DNA from: Reyranella sp.
GTDB taxonomy: Bacteria; Pseudomonadota; Alphaproteobacteria; Reyranellales; Reyranellaceae
Direction of reading: 5' to 3'
NCBI RefSeq assembly: GCF_004296935.1
Contig: NZ_SCVH01000061.1
Span: 1 to 46,371, forward strand
Length of the DNA: 46,371 bases
Shown here: positions 6,879 to 17,358 of the stretch, in pieces
Position numbering within the stretch: the stretch's first letter is position 1
Layout: each line of letters begins with the position of its first letter
Made by a program: the position numbers and the translations under genes
The notes under the pieces: model-generated
What the model was told of the DNA's origin: nothing
The model's database searches: none
What the model saw: only the letters and a program-made list of their open reading frames with translations

Positions 6879-9119
6879 TCATTGTGCGGCTGTCGCATGC
6901 GGTCGAGCCGACGCGATTTCCTTCGCGTCTCGCCGGAATACCAGACTGATGCTCGCACCGCCACCCTCACGGTCCTCCAGAGCGAGATACCCACCGTGGT
7001 CTTCCATGATTTTTTTTACGATCGCCAAGCCCAAGCCCGTACCTTTGCTGCGGGTCGTCATGTAAGGCTCGGTCAGACGCTCCCGCCCTTCCTTCGGCAG
7101 GCCCTTGCCGTTGTCCTCGATGATGATGCGCACCGTGGCACCGTCGTCCGTCAGGGCCAGCGAGATTTCGCCCGGCGGCAGCGGTGTGGCCGATGACGCC
7201 TCCCGGCCTTCGATTGCCTCAGCTGAATTCTTCAAGATGTTGGTCAGCACCTGGCCAACCTGGCGGCGGTCACAAATCAGTGGAATTGCACTCTCCGGCA
7301 GGCGCGAGACATAGCGAATGTCGGGGTTTCCGTTACGCTGAAGGAACAGCGCCTGCTGGCAAAGCTCCTTGGCGTCTTCGACCTGCACCGTTGGCCTGGG
7401 CATGCGGGCAAAAGACGAGAATTCGTCGACCATGCGACCGATGTCGCCGACCTGTCGAATGATCGTGTCGGTGCAGATCGTGAACGTTTCGGGGTCTTCC
7501 TTGATCTGCTTCAGGTAGCGACGTTTCAACCGCTCGGCAGAAAGCTGGATCGGCGTGAGCGGGTTCTTGATCTCGTGCGCGATGCGCCGCGCCACGTCGC
7601 CCCAGGCCGCCATCCGCTGCGCCGACATGAGGTCGGTCACGTCGTCGAAGGTGACGACATAGCCGGCGTCTGAGGCAGCACTGATCCGGACCAGGAGGAT
7701 GCGCCGCACGCCCCGTTGCAGGATTTCGACCTGTCCCTGGGTGACACGATCCGACCGCTCTGCCGCCTGCACGACGAGTGCGGCAACCTCGGGCATGACG
7801 TCGGTCAACGGCCGTCCCAAAACGCCATCTTCGGGCAGTGCCAAAAGTTCGAGCGCCGAGCGGTTGCTGCGGGCAACGATGCCCTTGCTGTCAACACTGA
7901 GTACGCCTGCCGACACACCCGCCAGTACGGCATCGGTAAGGCGTCGACGGGTATCGAGTTCCTTGTTGGCGTTGACCAATTCGCCGCGCTGCTGCTCGAT
8001 CTGGCTCGCCATGCGATTGAATGAGCGCGCGAGCTGACCCAGTTCGTCATTCGGTGGCCCCTCTTCCACACGTGTCGTGAGGTCACCACCTCGTACCCGC
8101 TCGGCCGCCAGCATCAGGCCGCCGATCGGCGCCGTCAGGCGGGTCGCGAACAGAATCGCCAGCCAAACGGCCGCCAGCAGCATCAGAAAGGCGATGGCAC
8201 CGCAGACCAGGAAGATGACGAGCTGACTGCGCTGCAGGGCAGACTCGATCTGCGAGTAGAACGTTCCGGCGAACTCGATGCTCTTGATGTAGTCGACGAC
8301 CCTGAGATCGACGGCATGGCCGGTTGCCAGGAAGAGCGGCTCGCCGACGAAAAGCTGCATGACGAAGTAAGCGCCCTTCGCGGAGTCGAACTGGACCGGG
8401 CGCCCTTGATTGACCGCCTGCCAGAGATACCTCGCCGACGGCAGCGGATCGACCATGCCCTCGGCATCGGCCGCCTGGGCCCGTGCGATCACGCCCTTGT
8501 CGGCATCGAAGACGGTTGCCTCGATAATCGGACGGCCATCGATCAGCGTTTCCAGGAGCCGCTTCGTGACCTCGCCGTCACGAATTCCATCGACGCCCAG
8601 AGCTTGCAAAGGAGCAGCGATTGCACCGATGTCGCGCAGAATTTCCTCTTCCCGGGCGCGTCGCACCGGCTCGCCGATTGTCCGAGCCGCCTCGTAGGCG
8701 GCCTGCGACGGCTTCACGACGAAATCCGTCAGGTTGAGAAAAAGCAGAGAAAGAATGATAGCGACGATCAGCGTCGGCGTGATGGTAAAGACGCTGCAGA
8801 CCAGCACGAGGCGCATGTGAAGCCGTGAGCCAGCCGCGCCACGTCGTCGATCCAGCCATAGTTGTGTCAGGCGAACGGCGAGCACTGCCACGAGGGCGAT
8901 GGCGATGACGAGGTCCGAGACCAGAAGGCCGGTCATCCAGCCGAGGGTCCCGAACGCCGCCGGCACGAACCCCGCCAACCAGGCATAGGTGGTGGCGCCG
9001 GCAACGATGGCCAGGATAGCAAGGGACACTGCCGCAAAGCGGCCGCTCAGACCGCGGAGCACCGCGCTTACCGTGTCGCCCAAGCGTGAAACGCCCAGCG
9101 CAGTTGTCACTAGAGTCAC
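6879..9119 (-). CDS. ntrY: Membrane sensor histidine kinase NtrY
   Basis: Senses an extracytoplasmic or membrane cue, proposed to relate to nitrogen or redox state, and phosphorylates NtrX. The 746-residue protein has four hydrophobic segments (about 28-50, 58-83, 104-133 and 299-328) enclosing a periplasmic domain between the last two, then HAMP, PAS, HisKA (His515 in [14 protein letters not shown]) and an ATPase domain with DNGKGLP. The start is GTG, overlapping the ntrC stop as GTGA, so translation is coupled. ntrX starts 34 bases after its stop. Confidence 0.95.
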   Translation of the reverse strand: MTLVTTALGVSRLGDTVSAVLRGLSGRFAAVSLAILAIVAGATTYAWLAGFVPAAFGTLGWMTGLLVSDLVIAIALVAVLAVRLTQLWLDRRRGAAGSRLHMRLVLVCSVFTITPTLIVAIILSLLFLNLTDFVVKPSQAAYEAARTIGEPVRRAREEEILRDIGAIAAPLQALGVDGIRDGEVTKRLLETLIDGRPIIEATVFDADKGVIARAQAADAEGMVDPLPSARYLWQAVNQGRPVQFDSAKGAYFVMQLFVGEPLFLATGHAVDLRVVDYIKSIEFAGTFYSQIESALQRSQLVIFLVCGAIAFLMLLAAVWLAILFATRLTAPIGGLMLAAERVRGGDLTTRVEEGPPNDELGQLARSFNRMASQIEQQRGELVNANKELDTRRRLTDAVLAGVSAGVLSVDSKGIVARSNRSALELLALPEDGVLGRPLTDVMPEVAALVVQAAERSDRVTQGQVEILQRGVRRILLVRISAASDAGYVVTFDDVTDLMSAQRMAAWGDVARRIAHEIKNPLTPIQLSAERLKRRYLKQIKEDPETFTICTDTIIRQVGDIGRMVDEFSSFARMPRPTVQVEDAKELCQQALFLQRNGNPDIRYVSRLPESAIPLICDRRQVGQVLTNILKNSAEAIEGREASSATPLPPGEISLALTDDGATVRIIIEDNGKGLPKEGRERLTEPYMTTRSKGTGLGLAIVKKIMEDHGGYLALEDREGGGASISLVFRRDAKEIASARPHATAAQ

Positions 9120-10597
9120 CCGCCTCGGCGAACCTGCGGCGTACGAACCACTGGGACGTCGAGGTCCTTTATCTTCTTGCGCAACGTATTGCGATTGAGC
9201 CCTAGAAGTCGGGCTGCGCGCAACTGATTCCCGCGCGTTGCCCCAAGCGCAAGCGATAGGAGCGGCCGCTCGACCTCGGAAATGACACGATCGTACATGC
9301 CGTCCGGCGGCAGCCGATCGCCATGGGCGGCGAACAGGGCTTGCAGGTGCCGGTCCATGGCGTCGGCCAGCGAGGCGTCGGCGAGACCGGGGCTGCTGGC
9401 GCCTGCGGGTTCGAACTCCGGAGCCTGGACGGCATCTGCAAGTTCCGACTCGATCGTCTCGACGCCGATCACCTCTTCCGAATAAAGCGCGGACAGGCGG
9501 CGGACGAGGTTTTCCAATTCACGCACATTGCCGGGCCAGCGGTGCTGACGCAGACGCGCCATGGCGTCCGTCGACAGCACCTTGGTCGGCAACCCGTCCA
9601 TGGTCGCCGCACGCAGGAAATGGTTGGCCAGCTCCGGAATATCGTCGAGGCGTTCGCGCAGCGGCGGCAACCGGATCGGCACCACATTCAAGCGATAGAA
9701 CAAATCCTCGCGGAACAGTCCCTGCTGAATCAGGCGACGCAGATCGCGATGGGTGGCGGCCACGATGCGGACATTGGCCTTGATCGGCGTGCGGCCGCCC
9801 ACCGTCATGTACTCGCCTTCCTGCAGGACACGCAGCAGGCGGGTCTGCGCCTCGGGTGGCATGTCGCCGATCTCATCGAGGAACAGCGTACCGCCAGAAG
9901 CCTGCTCGAATTTGCCCGACGACCGCTGCACGGCACCGGTGAAGGCTCCGCGCTCGTGGCCAAACAGTTCGCTTTCGATCAGCTCGCGCGGGATGGCGGC
10001 CATGTTCAAGGCCACGAACGGCCCCTTGCGGCGCTTGCCATAGTCATGCAGCGCCCGTGCGACGAGCTCCTTGCCCGTGCCCGATTCACCCGACACCATC
10101 ACGGTGAGGTCGGTCGACATCAACCGGGCCAGAGCGCGATAGATCTCCTGCATGGCCGCCGATCGGCCGATCAGCGGCAGGCGTTCGCTCTCCTCCGGTG
10201 GATGGGCGCCGCGCGGCATCGACGCGGCAGGCGCCGAGAGCGCCCGATTCACCACCGAGACCAATTCGTTGAGATCGAACGGCTTCGGCAGGTACTCGAA
10301 CGCGCCCCGTTCGGTGGCACGCACCGCCGTCAATAACGTCGACTGGGCGCTCATCACGATGATGCGCAGATCGGGCCGGAGCTTGCGAATGCGCGGCACG
10401 AGGTCCAGGCCGTTTTCGTCAGGCATGACGACGTCGGTGATGACGAGTTGCCCCTCGCCTTCCTGGACCCACTGCCAAAGCGTCGCGGCAGCACCCGTGC
10501 TACGCACGGTGTGGCCCTGACGTCCCAGTGCCTGATGCAGGACCGTCCGAATCGCGCGATCGTCGTCGGCGATAAGAATTGTCGCAGAAGTGCTCAT
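9116..10597 (-). CDS. ntrC: Nitrogen regulator NtrC, sigma-54 activator
   Basis: Activates sigma-54 promoters of nitrogen-scavenging genes when phosphorylated by NtrB. The 493-residue protein has a receiver with Asp55, a canonical AAA+ domain (P-loop GESGTGKE near 170-177, GAFTGA at 217-222, Walker B LFLDEIGD near 238-245, and an arginine-finger region [13 protein letters not shown]) and a Fis-type helix-turn-helix at the C-terminus ([20 protein letters not shown]). The ATG overlaps the ntrB stop by 4 bases. It is the well-preserved counterpart of the neighbouring degenerate NtrX. Confidence 0.96.
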   Translation of the reverse strand: MSTSATILIADDDRAIRTVLHQALGRQGHTVRSTGAAATLWQWVQEGEGQLVITDVVMPDENGLDLVPRIRKLRPDLRIIVMSAQSTLLTAVRATERGAFEYLPKPFDLNELVSVVNRALSAPAASMPRGAHPPEESERLPLIGRSAAMQEIYRALARLMSTDLTVMVSGESGTGKELVARALHDYGKRRKGPFVALNMAAIPRELIESELFGHERGAFTGAVQRSSGKFEQASGGTLFLDEIGDMPPEAQTRLLRVLQEGEYMTVGGRTPIKANVRIVAATHRDLRRLIQQGLFREDLFYRLNVVPIRLPPLRERLDDIPELANHFLRAATMDGLPTKVLSTDAMARLRQHRWPGNVRELENLVRRLSALYSEEVIGVETIESELADAVQAPEFEPAGASSPGLADASLADAMDRHLQALFAAHGDRLPPDGMYDRVISEVERPLLSLALGATRGNQLRAARLLGLNRNTLRKKIKDLDVPVVRTPQVRRGG

Positions 10598-11706
10598 GGG
10601 ACGGTCTGCGGGAATTGCATCGGCAGCATCACTCGGAATGTTGTCCGGCCGGGCTCGCTGTCGAATTCGATGGCCCCGCCGTGGTCGTTGATGATCTTGG
10701 CCACCAATGCAAGACCCAGGCCGGTTCCCGTCGGCTTGTTGGTCACGAATGCGTCAAACATGTGGGCACGGATCTCGTCGAGGACCCCACGCCCATTGTC
10801 GCGGACCGAAACGACCAGCGGCAGGTTGACCCTCGCCTGCTGGCCCGGGACAGCCAGGCGCAGGCCGTGGCGGAAACCGGTCGAAAGCTCGATCTCGCGC
10901 TCGCCGTCGCCCGGCGTTTCGCAGGCATTCTTCACCAGATTGAGGAACACCTGGATGAGCTGGTCGCGATCGCCATGGACCTCGGGCAGTGACGGATCGT
11001 AGGTCTCGATGAACCGTACGCCCTTGCCGAAGCCATTTTCGGAGAGGCGGCGAACGTGATTCAGGACCTGATGAATATTGATCGGGCCGCGGTCGATCGG
11101 GCGGCCATCGGCGAAAGCCTCCATCCGGTCGACCAGTGCCACGATCCGGTCGGTTTCCTCGCAGATCAGGCTGGTCAGCTCGCGGTCGCTGTCGGGAACG
11201 GATTGCTCGAGAAGCTGGGCGGCGCCGCGGATACCCGACAGCGGATTCTTGACTTCGTGCGCCAGCATGGCCGCGAGCGCGCTCACCGAACGGGCGGCGC
11301 TGCGATGAGACATCTGTCGATCGATGTTGCGCGCGATCGTCTGCTCGACCAGCGACACGGCGATCAGTCCGTCACTGTCGGCGACCGGCGACAGACGAAG
11401 GGCGCAGAATCGGGTCCCGATGCGCGGCGAGGCAAGCGTGATGCCGTTCTCTGCCAATGCACCGCCGCTTGTCTGTACCTGCTCGAGCAGCGAGAAGAGC
11501 GGCGTGTCATCTGGCACGAACTCATCCAGCGGATGGCCGACGAGGCGCGCGCGGCCGACGCCGAAGAACTGCTCAGCGGAAAGATTGGCGTATTGAATGA
11601 GCCGGCCGGCATCCACGACCACGACCGCCTCGGAGAGGGAATCCAGGATCGCCGCGGAAAACAGCTCGGGTGATGTGCCGGGGCGCTTGAGCGGGCGCAA
11701 TGACAT
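10594..11706 (-). CDS. ntrB: Nitrogen sensor kinase/phosphatase NtrB
   Basis: Soluble kinase that reads cellular nitrogen status through PII proteins and controls NtrC phosphorylation. From the ATG at 11706 it is 370 residues: an N-terminal PAS domain ([21 protein letters not shown]), HisKA with His150 in [20 protein letters not shown], and an ATPase domain with NLVKNA, DNGRG and GTGLGLALV. The frame is open for 58 codons further upstream, but these overlap dusB and are arginine-rich shadow. The start lies one base past the dusB stop (TGACATG), so the pair is tightly coupled. Confidence 0.96.
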   Translation of the reverse strand: MSLRPLKRPGTSPELFSAAILDSLSEAVVVVDAGRLIQYANLSAEQFFGVGRARLVGHPLDEFVPDDTPLFSLLEQVQTSGGALAENGITLASPRIGTRFCALRLSPVADSDGLIAVSLVEQTIARNIDRQMSHRSAARSVSALAAMLAHEVKNPLSGIRGAAQLLEQSVPDSDRELTSLICEETDRIVALVDRMEAFADGRPIDRGPINIHQVLNHVRRLSENGFGKGVRFIETYDPSLPEVHGDRDQLIQVFLNLVKNACETPGDGEREIELSTGFRHGLRLAVPGQQARVNLPLVVSVRDNGRGVLDEIRAHMFDAFVTNKPTGTGLGLALVAKIINDHGGAIEFDSEPGRTTFRVMLPMQFPQTVP

Positions 11707-11707
11707 G

Positions 11708-12715
11708 TCAGGCCGCCTGCCGTTCGAGGGCGGGAAGGAAAAATGCGGCGAGCATCGCTCGCACCTTGGTGGGATCGGCCTCGCGATTGACGGCACCGCG
11801 AAAGTCGGCCGACGCCGGCAGACCCTTCGAGTACCAGCCGAGGTGCTTTCGCGCCATGCGCACACCCGTTTCGAGGCCATAATGCTCGAGCATCGATTCG
11901 TAGTGGGCCCGCACCGTGGCGTACTGCTCTACAAGGGCTGGATCCGGCAGCCGTTCACCCGTGCGCAGGTAATGGATCGCCTGGTTGAGGAACCATGGCC
12001 GTCCGTAGGCGCCGCGCCCGATCATTACGCCGTCGGCGCCCGATTGGGCCAGCGCCTGGTCGACGTCATCGAGCGTGTTGATGTCGCCGTTCACGATCAC
12101 CGGCAGGTTCGTCGCCGCCTTGACGTTGGCTACAAACGCCCAATCGGCATGGCCTTCGTAGAATTGGCATCGTGTGCGGCCGTGCACCGTCAGCATCCGG
12201 ATGCCGCAGGCCTCGGCGATGCGCGCGAGGTTGGGGGCATTGCGGTTGGTCTCATCCCAGCCCGTGCGCATCTTGAGCGTCACCGGAAGCTTCACGGCCT
12301 TGACCGTGGCTTCCAGAATCTTCGCGGCATGCACTTCGTCGCGCATCAGGGAGGATCCGGCATGGCCATTCACGACCTTCTTCACCGGACAGCCGAAGTT
12401 GATGTCGATGATGGCCGCTCCCCGGTCCTCGTTCAGCTTGGCGGCCTCAGCCATTACTTCGGGCTCGCAGCCGGCGAGTTGGACCGACATCGGGAATTCT
12501 TCCGGTGAATTCTTGGCCATCAGCAGCGTCTTGCGGTTCTCGCGCACCATCGCCGCCGAGGCGATCATCTCGGACACGACCAACCCCGCGCCGCCGCGCT
12601 TGACCATCCGGCGGAATGGCATGTCGGTGACTCCCGACATCGGAGCCAGGATGATGGGGTCCTCAAGACGGACCGGACCGATATCGACGGGGCGGAGTCG
12701 GTTGGCGCTGACCAT
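11708..12715 (-). CDS. dusB: tRNA-dihydrouridine synthase DusB (NifR3)
   Basis: FMN- and NADPH-dependent enzyme that reduces uridines in the tRNA D-loop. The 335-residue protein shows the family layout: [14 protein letters not shown] near the start, the catalytic cysteine in [27 protein letters not shown] and [10 protein letters not shown]. As nifR3 it is the standard first gene of the alphaproteobacterial ntr operon, and here it heads the 7-kb run down to ntrX. Promoter elements should lie in the 124-base gap shared with the divergent ispDF. Confidence 0.96.
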   Translation of the reverse strand: MVSANRLRPVDIGPVRLEDPIILAPMSGVTDMPFRRMVKRGGAGLVVSEMIASAAMVRENRKTLLMAKNSPEEFPMSVQLAGCEPEVMAEAAKLNEDRGAAIIDINFGCPVKKVVNGHAGSSLMRDEVHAAKILEATVKAVKLPVTLKMRTGWDETNRNAPNLARIAEACGIRMLTVHGRTRCQFYEGHADWAFVANVKAATNLPVIVNGDINTLDDVDQALAQSGADGVMIGRGAYGRPWFLNQAIHYLRTGERLPDPALVEQYATVRAHYESMLEHYGLETGVRMARKHLGWYSKGLPASADFRGAVNREADPTKVRAMLAAFFLPALERQAA

Positions 12716-12740
12716 TACTCTTGCTCAGTTAATAGGCATC

Positions 12741-12755
12741 TTGTGCAGTGCACAA
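12741..12755. promoter_or_regulatory. Palindromic operator candidate between dusB and ispDF
   Basis: The divergent gap contains a perfect 7-bp inverted repeat with a one-base centre, TTGTGCA-G-TGCACAA. It is flanked by near-matching outer arms, TTGCTCA on the left and TGAGCGA on the right (6 of 7 pairs). It lies 26 bases before dusB and 85 before ispDF, where a regulator of the ntr operon would bind. It does not have the NtrC-site form with GCAC and GTGC half-sites about 7 bases apart, so the binding protein is unknown. Confidence 0.45.
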
Positions 12756-12839
12756 TAATTGAGCGAGCATTACCGGGTCCAGCCCCCTTCTGCAAGGGTC
12801 TGAAGTGCGCACCCCCTGTCGCGGTGTTATTAACCGCCC

Positions 12840-14006
12840 GTGCCCACCTGTACCGCCTTGATCGTCGCCGCTGGCCGCGGCAGCCGCTTCGGTGGCCCCC
12901 TGCCCAAGCAGTATGCGCTTTTGGGCACTCAGCCCGTCCTTTGGCACACCCTCACAGCACTTCGGGGTGCCCCCGGCATTAGCCAGATCCAGGTCGTGAT
13001 CGCCCCTGGTGACGAGCTTCTCTACCAGGCCTCCGCCGCCGGGTTCGACCTCCCACCGCCCGTCGCCGGCGGCGCAAGCCGGCAACTCTCGGTTCTGAAC
13101 GGGCTCGAGGCGCTGGCCGGAGCCCCTCCGGACTTTGTCGCCATCCACGACGCCGCCCGTCCCTTCGTGCGGCCAACCGACATCGCGGCCTGCCTCGACG
13201 CCGCGGCGGTGCCCGGCATCGACGGTGCGGTCCTCGGCGTGGCACTCGCCGACACGCTGAAGCGCGTCAAGAACGATGGTGTTATTTCCGAGACGGTCCC
13301 GCGTCGCCACCTTTGGCGGGCGCAGACGCCTCAGGTCTTCCGCTTCGCCCGGTTGCTCGAAGCGCATCGCGCCTCAGCGCCCCTTGGGGCGACCGAGGCG
13401 ACGGCCCTGACCGACGATGCCGCCGTCGCTGAACGCGCCGGCCTCAAGGTCGTCATGGTGGCCGGCAGCGGCGATAACGCCAAGATCACCACCATCGAGG
13501 ACCTGCAGCGGGCGGCGACGATGGAAACACGCACCGCGTTCGGCTTCGACGTCCACGGCTTTGCGCCGGGCAGCGCCGTCGTGCTGGGCGGGATCGCCAT
13601 CCCGCATGGCCAGGCGCTCAGTGGCCACTCCGACGCGGACGTGGCGTTACATGCCTTGACCGATGCCGTGCTCGGGACGATCGGTGCCGGCGACATCGGC
13701 AAGCATTTCCCACCGTCCGATCCGCAATGGCGCGGCGCGTCCTCCGACCGCTTCATGCGTCATGCCGTCGGCCTTCTCGCCGAGCGCGGCGGGCGGATCG
13801 TCCATCTCGATCTCACCCTGATCTGCGAAGCGCCGCGCATCGGCCCACACCGCGAAGCGATGGTCGACAGCATCGCCCGCATCGCCGGTGTCGGCCGGGA
13901 CCGCGTGAGCGTGAAAGCGACCACCACCGAAGGGCTGGGTTTCACCGGCCGGCGCGAGGGCATCGCCGCCCAGGCGGTCGCGACCGTGGAAGTGCCGAGA
14001 AGCTAG
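12840..14006 (+). CDS. ispDF: Bifunctional IspD/IspF isoprenoid enzyme
   Basis: Carries two non-consecutive steps of the methylerythritol phosphate pathway: IspD makes CDP-methylerythritol from MEP and CTP, and IspF cyclises CDP-methylerythritol 2-phosphate to MEcPP. Of 388 residues, about 1-225 are IspD (AAGRGSRFGG, PKQY, HDAARPFV) and the rest IspF, beginning with the metal ligands in GFDVHGF and the HSDADVALHALTDA motif. The fusion is common in alphaproteobacteria. The start is a GTG at 12840, fixed by the conserved TALIVAAGRG just after it. Eight bases separate it from the next gene. Confidence 0.95.
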   Translation: MPTCTALIVAAGRGSRFGGPLPKQYALLGTQPVLWHTLTALRGAPGISQIQVVIAPGDELLYQASAAGFDLPPPVAGGASRQLSVLNGLEALAGAPPDFVAIHDAARPFVRPTDIAACLDAAAVPGIDGAVLGVALADTLKRVKNDGVISETVPRRHLWRAQTPQVFRFARLLEAHRASAPLGATEATALTDDAAVAERAGLKVVMVAGSGDNAKITTIEDLQRAATMETRTAFGFDVHGFAPGSAVVLGGIAIPHGQALSGHSDADVALHALTDAVLGTIGAGDIGKHFPPSDPQWRGASSDRFMRHAVGLLAERGGRIVHLDLTLICEAPRIGPHREAMVDSIARIAGVGRDRVSVKATTTEGLGFTGRREGIAAQAVATVEVPRS

Positions 14007-14014
14007 AGGTTCGC

Positions 14015-14506
14015 ATGTTCGATCACGAGATGAGAGAAGCAGCCGAGCGCGTGTTGGTCGCCTGCCGCAAGCGTAAACTCAAGGTCGTGACCGCCGAGTC
14101 GTGCACCGGCGGGTTGGTGGCAGCCACTCTCACCGCCATCGCCGGCTCATCCGACGTCGTCGAACGCGGCTTCGTCACCTACGCCAACGAAGCCAAGCGG
14201 GAAATGCTGGGCGTGCCATGGGATGCACTGCTCGGTCATGGGGCCGTCAGCGAACCCGTGGCCCGGGCGATGGCGACAGGCGCCCTCACCCATTCCCAGG
14301 CCGACATTGCGGTCTCGGTGACGGGGGTTGCCGGTCCCGGCGGCGGCTCCGAAGACAAGCCCGTCGGACTGGTCCATCTGGCGGCCGTTCGGACCGGCCA
14401 CGAGCCGATCGTCGAACGTCACGTCTTCCCCGGCGATCGCGACGTGATCCGCCGTGTCTCGGTCCTTACTGCGCTTGCGATGCTGGCGTCGCTGGCCGAA
14501 CGCTAG
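14015..14506 (+). CDS. pncC: CinA C-terminal domain protein, nicotinamide-nucleotide amidohydrolase
   Basis: Deamidates nicotinamide mononucleotide to nicotinic acid mononucleotide in NAD recycling. The 163-residue protein is the stand-alone CinA C-terminal domain, with VVTAESCTGGLVAATLT near the start, GVAGPGGGSEDKPVG and the final DRDVIRRVSVLTAL. The N-terminal molybdopterin-like half of full CinA is absent. The ATG at 14015 has a TAGAGGT ribosome-binding site and follows ispDF by 8 bases, so they are one operon. Its last 41 bases overlap the convergent ratA gene. Confidence 0.9.
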   Translation: MFDHEMREAAERVLVACRKRKLKVVTAESCTGGLVAATLTAIAGSSDVVERGFVTYANEAKREMLGVPWDALLGHGAVSEPVARAMATGALTHSQADIAVSVTGVAGPGGGSEDKPVGLVHLAAVRTGHEPIVERHVFPGDRDVIRRVSVLTALAMLASLAER

Positions 14507-14951
14507 GCCTGCCGTAGAGCTGGGTGGCGCGCGCCTCGAAGGCCGAGACCATGCGACGGACTGCCTCGGCGAAGAGCAGGCGGACCGTCTGCTGCAACAG
14601 CATCGAGCGGAAGTCGAACTCGAGTTCGAAATCGATCATCGTGCCGTTGGGATGAGGCTGGAAGGTCCAGCGGCTGATCAGCCGGCGGAACGGACCTTCG
14701 ATCCCCGTCGTGTCGATGCGCGGACCACCCGGCAGATCCGGCGCCAGTTCGACCCTGGAAACGAACTTTTCGTGGAAGGGACCGAAACCGATCGCCAATT
14801 CGGCGATCTCGACTGCGCCATCGCGCTGGCGTACCCGGGCAGCATGGCACCACGGCAGAAACTCAGGATAGCGCCCGACATCGGCCACGAGGTCGAACAG
14901 CTGCATCGGCGTATGGCCGACGAGGCGGCGCTCGGCGTGGCGGGTCGTCAA
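14466..14951 (-). CDS. RatA/Coq10-type START domain protein
   Basis: A small START/SRPBCC-fold protein. Relatives include mitochondrial Coq10, which binds ubiquinone, and E. coli RatA, reported to hinder ribosome subunit joining; in alphaproteobacteria a quinone or lipid-binding role seems likelier. The 161-residue product starts with RHAERRLVGHTPMQLFDLVA and has VGRYPEFLPWC and the C-terminal TVRLLFAEAVRRMVSAFEARA. The best start is a TTG at 14951, 7 bases after the lipA stop; the longer open frame upstream overlaps lipA and is shadow. It ends within convergent pncC. Confidence 0.85.
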   Translation of the reverse strand: MTTRHAERRLVGHTPMQLFDLVADVGRYPEFLPWCHAARVRQRDGAVEIAELAIGFGPFHEKFVSRVELAPDLPGGPRIDTTGIEGPFRRLISRWTFQPHPNGTMIDFELEFDFRSMLLQQTVRLLFAEAVRRMVSAFEARATQLYGRPSVRPATPASQAQ

Positions 14952-14958
14952 GGTCCGG

Positions 14959-15930
14959 TCAGGCCCGCGACCGGCTGGCCAGTCGCTCCGACCGCGCGGC
15001 GCGCAGGCGGGCGAAGTCATCGCCCGCATGGTAGCTCGAGCGGGTGAGCGGCGAGGCCGAGACCATCAGGAACCCCTTGGCGCGGGCGAGCCTCGTCAGT
15101 TCCTCGAATTCGGCCGGCGTCCAGAAGCGATCGATCGGCGCATGCTTGGGCGTGGGTTGCAGGTACTGGCCGACGGTCAGGAAATCGACGTCGGCGGCAC
15201 GCAGATCGTCCATCACCTGCAGTATCTCCTCGCGCGTCTCGCCAAGGCCGACCATCAGCCCGGACTTGGTGAACATCGAGGCGTCGATTTCCTTCACCTT
15301 CGCAAGCAGCCGTAGCGAGGTGAAATAGCGCGCGCCAGGCCGGACGGTCGGGTAGAGCCGAGGCACGGTCTCGAGATTGTGGTTGAAGACGTCGGGTCGC
15401 GCGGCAACCACGGTCTCGACAGCGCCATCCTTGCGCATGAAGTCAGGCGTTAGGATCTCGATGGTCGTCGATGGCGCCGACTTGTGCAGGGCCGTGATCA
15501 CTTCGGCAAAATGCCCTGCCCCGCCATCATCGAGATCGTCGCGATCGACGGAAGTGACGACCACGTGGCCAAGGCCCAGCTTGCCGACCGCCTCGGCGAT
15601 GTTGGCCGGTTCGTGCGGATTGAGTGCGCCGGGCTTGCCGGTGGCGACATTGCAGAAGGCACAGGCCCGCGTGCAGACCTCGCCCATGATCATGAAGGTG
15701 GCGTGCTTCTGCTTCCAGCACTCGCCGATATTTGGGCAGGCCGCCTCTTCACATACCGTCGTGAGGCCATACTCGCGCATCAGGCGCTTGGTCTCGGCAT
15801 ATTCCGGCGAGTTCGGTGCGCGCACGCGAATCCAGTCCGGCTTGCGCCGGATCGGATTGTCCGCCCGATGCGCCTTTTCGGGGTGCCGTTCGGCGCGGCT
15901 CAGGGGGAGCTTGTCGTGCGATCCGTCCAT
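14959..15930 (-). CDS. lipA: Lipoyl synthase LipA
   Basis: Radical SAM enzyme that inserts two sulfurs into protein-bound octanoate to make the lipoyl cofactor. The 323-residue protein has the auxiliary cluster cysteines in [12 protein letters not shown] and the SAM cluster motif CTRACAFC, followed by [13 protein letters not shown] and the C-terminal [13 protein letters not shown] region. It follows lpdA by 6 bases and sits in the pyruvate dehydrogenase operon, whose E2 and E1-beta lipoyl domains are its substrates. lipB is not in the window. Confidence 0.97.
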   Translation of the reverse strand: MDGSHDKLPLSRAERHPEKAHRADNPIRRKPDWIRVRAPNSPEYAETKRLMREYGLTTVCEEAACPNIGECWKQKHATFMIMGEVCTRACAFCNVATGKPGALNPHEPANIAEAVGKLGLGHVVVTSVDRDDLDDGGAGHFAEVITALHKSAPSTTIEILTPDFMRKDGAVETVVAARPDVFNHNLETVPRLYPTVRPGARYFTSLRLLAKVKEIDASMFTKSGLMVGLGETREEILQVMDDLRAADVDFLTVGQYLQPTPKHAPIDRFWTPAEFEELTRLARAKGFLMVSASPLTRSSYHAGDDFARLRAARSERLASRSRA

Positions 15931-15936
15931 GACGCC

Positions 15937-17349
15937 CTAGATATGGAGCGTCCGGCCGTACGCCGCCAGTACCGACTCGTGCATCATCTCCGACAGCGTC
16001 GGATGCGGGAACACCGTGGCCATCAACTCGGCTTCCGTCGTCTCCAGCGTCTTGGCGATGCTATAGCCCTGGATCAGCTCGGTGACCTCGGCGCCGATCA
16101 TGTGGGCACCCAGCAATTCGCCGGTCTTGGCGTCGAAGATCGTCTTGATGAAGCCCTCGGGCTCACCCAGGGCAATCGCCTTGCCGTTGCCGATGAAGGG
16201 AAACTTGCCGACCTTGAGTTGCAGACCCTTGGCTTTGGCTGCAGCCTCGGTCAGGCCGATGCTAGCCACCTGCGGCTGGCAATAGGTGCAGCCCGGGATG
16301 TTCTCGGTCTTCATCGGGTGCACGCCCTTTACGCCGGCGATCTTCTCGACCACCAGCACGCCCTCGTGCATCGCCTTGTGGGCGAGCCACGGCGGCCCCG
16401 CGACGTCGCCGATCGCATAGACGTTGGGCTCGCCTGTAAATCCCCACTGGTCGATCACAATGTGGGTCTTCTCGACCTTCACCTTGGTACCTTCGAGGCC
16501 AAGGTTTTCGACATTGCCGACGATACCCACGGCGCTGATCACGCGGTCGACGGTGATCTGCTCGGCTTTGCCGCCGACCGTGATGGTCGCGGTGACATTG
16601 TTGGCGCCCTTCTTCAGGTTCGACACGGCGGCGCTCGTGAGAATCTTCATGCCTTGCTTCTCAAAAGCACGCTTGGCAAAGGTGGACACCTCAGCGTCTT
16701 CGACCGGCAGGACGCGGTCCAGCACCTCGCAGACCGTTACTTCCGCGCCCATGGTTCGGTAGAAGCTCGCGAACTCGATGCCGATTGCGCCCGAACCGAT
16801 CACCAGAAGCGACTTGGGAAACTCCGGCGGCACCATCGCTTCCTTGTAGGACCACACCAGCTTGCCGTCGGTCTCCAGACCCGGAAGCTGCCGCGCGCGG
16901 GCACCCGTCGCCAGGACCACGTTCTTGGCGGTGAGCGTGATGCTGCTCTTGTCGTTCATCGCCACGGCGAGCTTGCGCAAGGGCCCTTCCGTGCCGGCCA
17001 GCCTGGCCGCGCCGTCGAAGACCGCGATCTTGTTCTTCTTCATCAGACCCTTGACGCCGTTGCTGAGCTGGCTCGCGACCTTGCGCGAGCGTTCGACGAT
17101 CTTCTTGGGGTCGAATGAAACCTCCTTCACCGACAGGCCGAAGGACTCGGCGTGCTTGATCAGGCTGTAGACTTCGGAGGTGCGCAGCAGCGCCTTGGTC
17201 GGGATGCATCCCCAGTTGAGGCAGATGCCGCCCATGTGCTCGCGCTCGACGACGGCGGTCTTGAGCCCGAGCTGGGCGGCGCGAATGGCAGCGACGTAGC
17301 CGCCCGGCCCGCCACCGACGACTATGATGTCGAAATTCGTTTCGGCCAC
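15937..17349 (-). CDS. lpdA: Dihydrolipoyl dehydrogenase (E3)
   Basis: FAD enzyme that reoxidises dihydrolipoyl groups of the pyruvate dehydrogenase complex, passing electrons to NAD. The 470-residue protein has the FAD site VVGGGPGGYVAAIRAAQLG, the redox disulfide GGICLNWGCIPTK, an NAD-binding GSGAIGIEFASF and the C-terminal HPTLSEMMHE with the catalytic His-Glu. Its place right after pdhC identifies it as the E3 dedicated to pyruvate dehydrogenase. Confidence 0.97.
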   Translation of the reverse strand: MAETNFDIIVVGGGPGGYVAAIRAAQLGLKTAVVEREHMGGICLNWGCIPTKALLRTSEVYSLIKHAESFGLSVKEVSFDPKKIVERSRKVASQLSNGVKGLMKKNKIAVFDGAARLAGTEGPLRKLAVAMNDKSSITLTAKNVVLATGARARQLPGLETDGKLVWSYKEAMVPPEFPKSLLVIGSGAIGIEFASFYRTMGAEVTVCEVLDRVLPVEDAEVSTFAKRAFEKQGMKILTSAAVSNLKKGANNVTATITVGGKAEQITVDRVISAVGIVGNVENLGLEGTKVKVEKTHIVIDQWGFTGEPNVYAIGDVAGPPWLAHKAMHEGVLVVEKIAGVKGVHPMKTENIPGCTYCQPQVASIGLTEAAAKAKGLQLKVGKFPFIGNGKAIALGEPEGFIKTIFDAKTGELLGAHMIGAEVTELIQGYSIAKTLETTEAELMATVFPHPTLSEMMHESVLAAYGRTLHI

Positions 17350-17358
17350 AGCTCGCTC

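Noticed and set aside
12741-12755. NtrC-binding site
   Set aside because: The arms are TTGTGCA/TGCACAA with a one-base centre, not GCAC and GTGC half-sites about 7 bases apart, so I list it only as an unassigned palindrome.
15484-17118. 544-codon plus-strand open frame opposite lipA and lpdA
   Set aside because: It is the complement of two well-conserved genes; the translation has no recognisable motif. Long antisense frames are common in GC-rich DNA.
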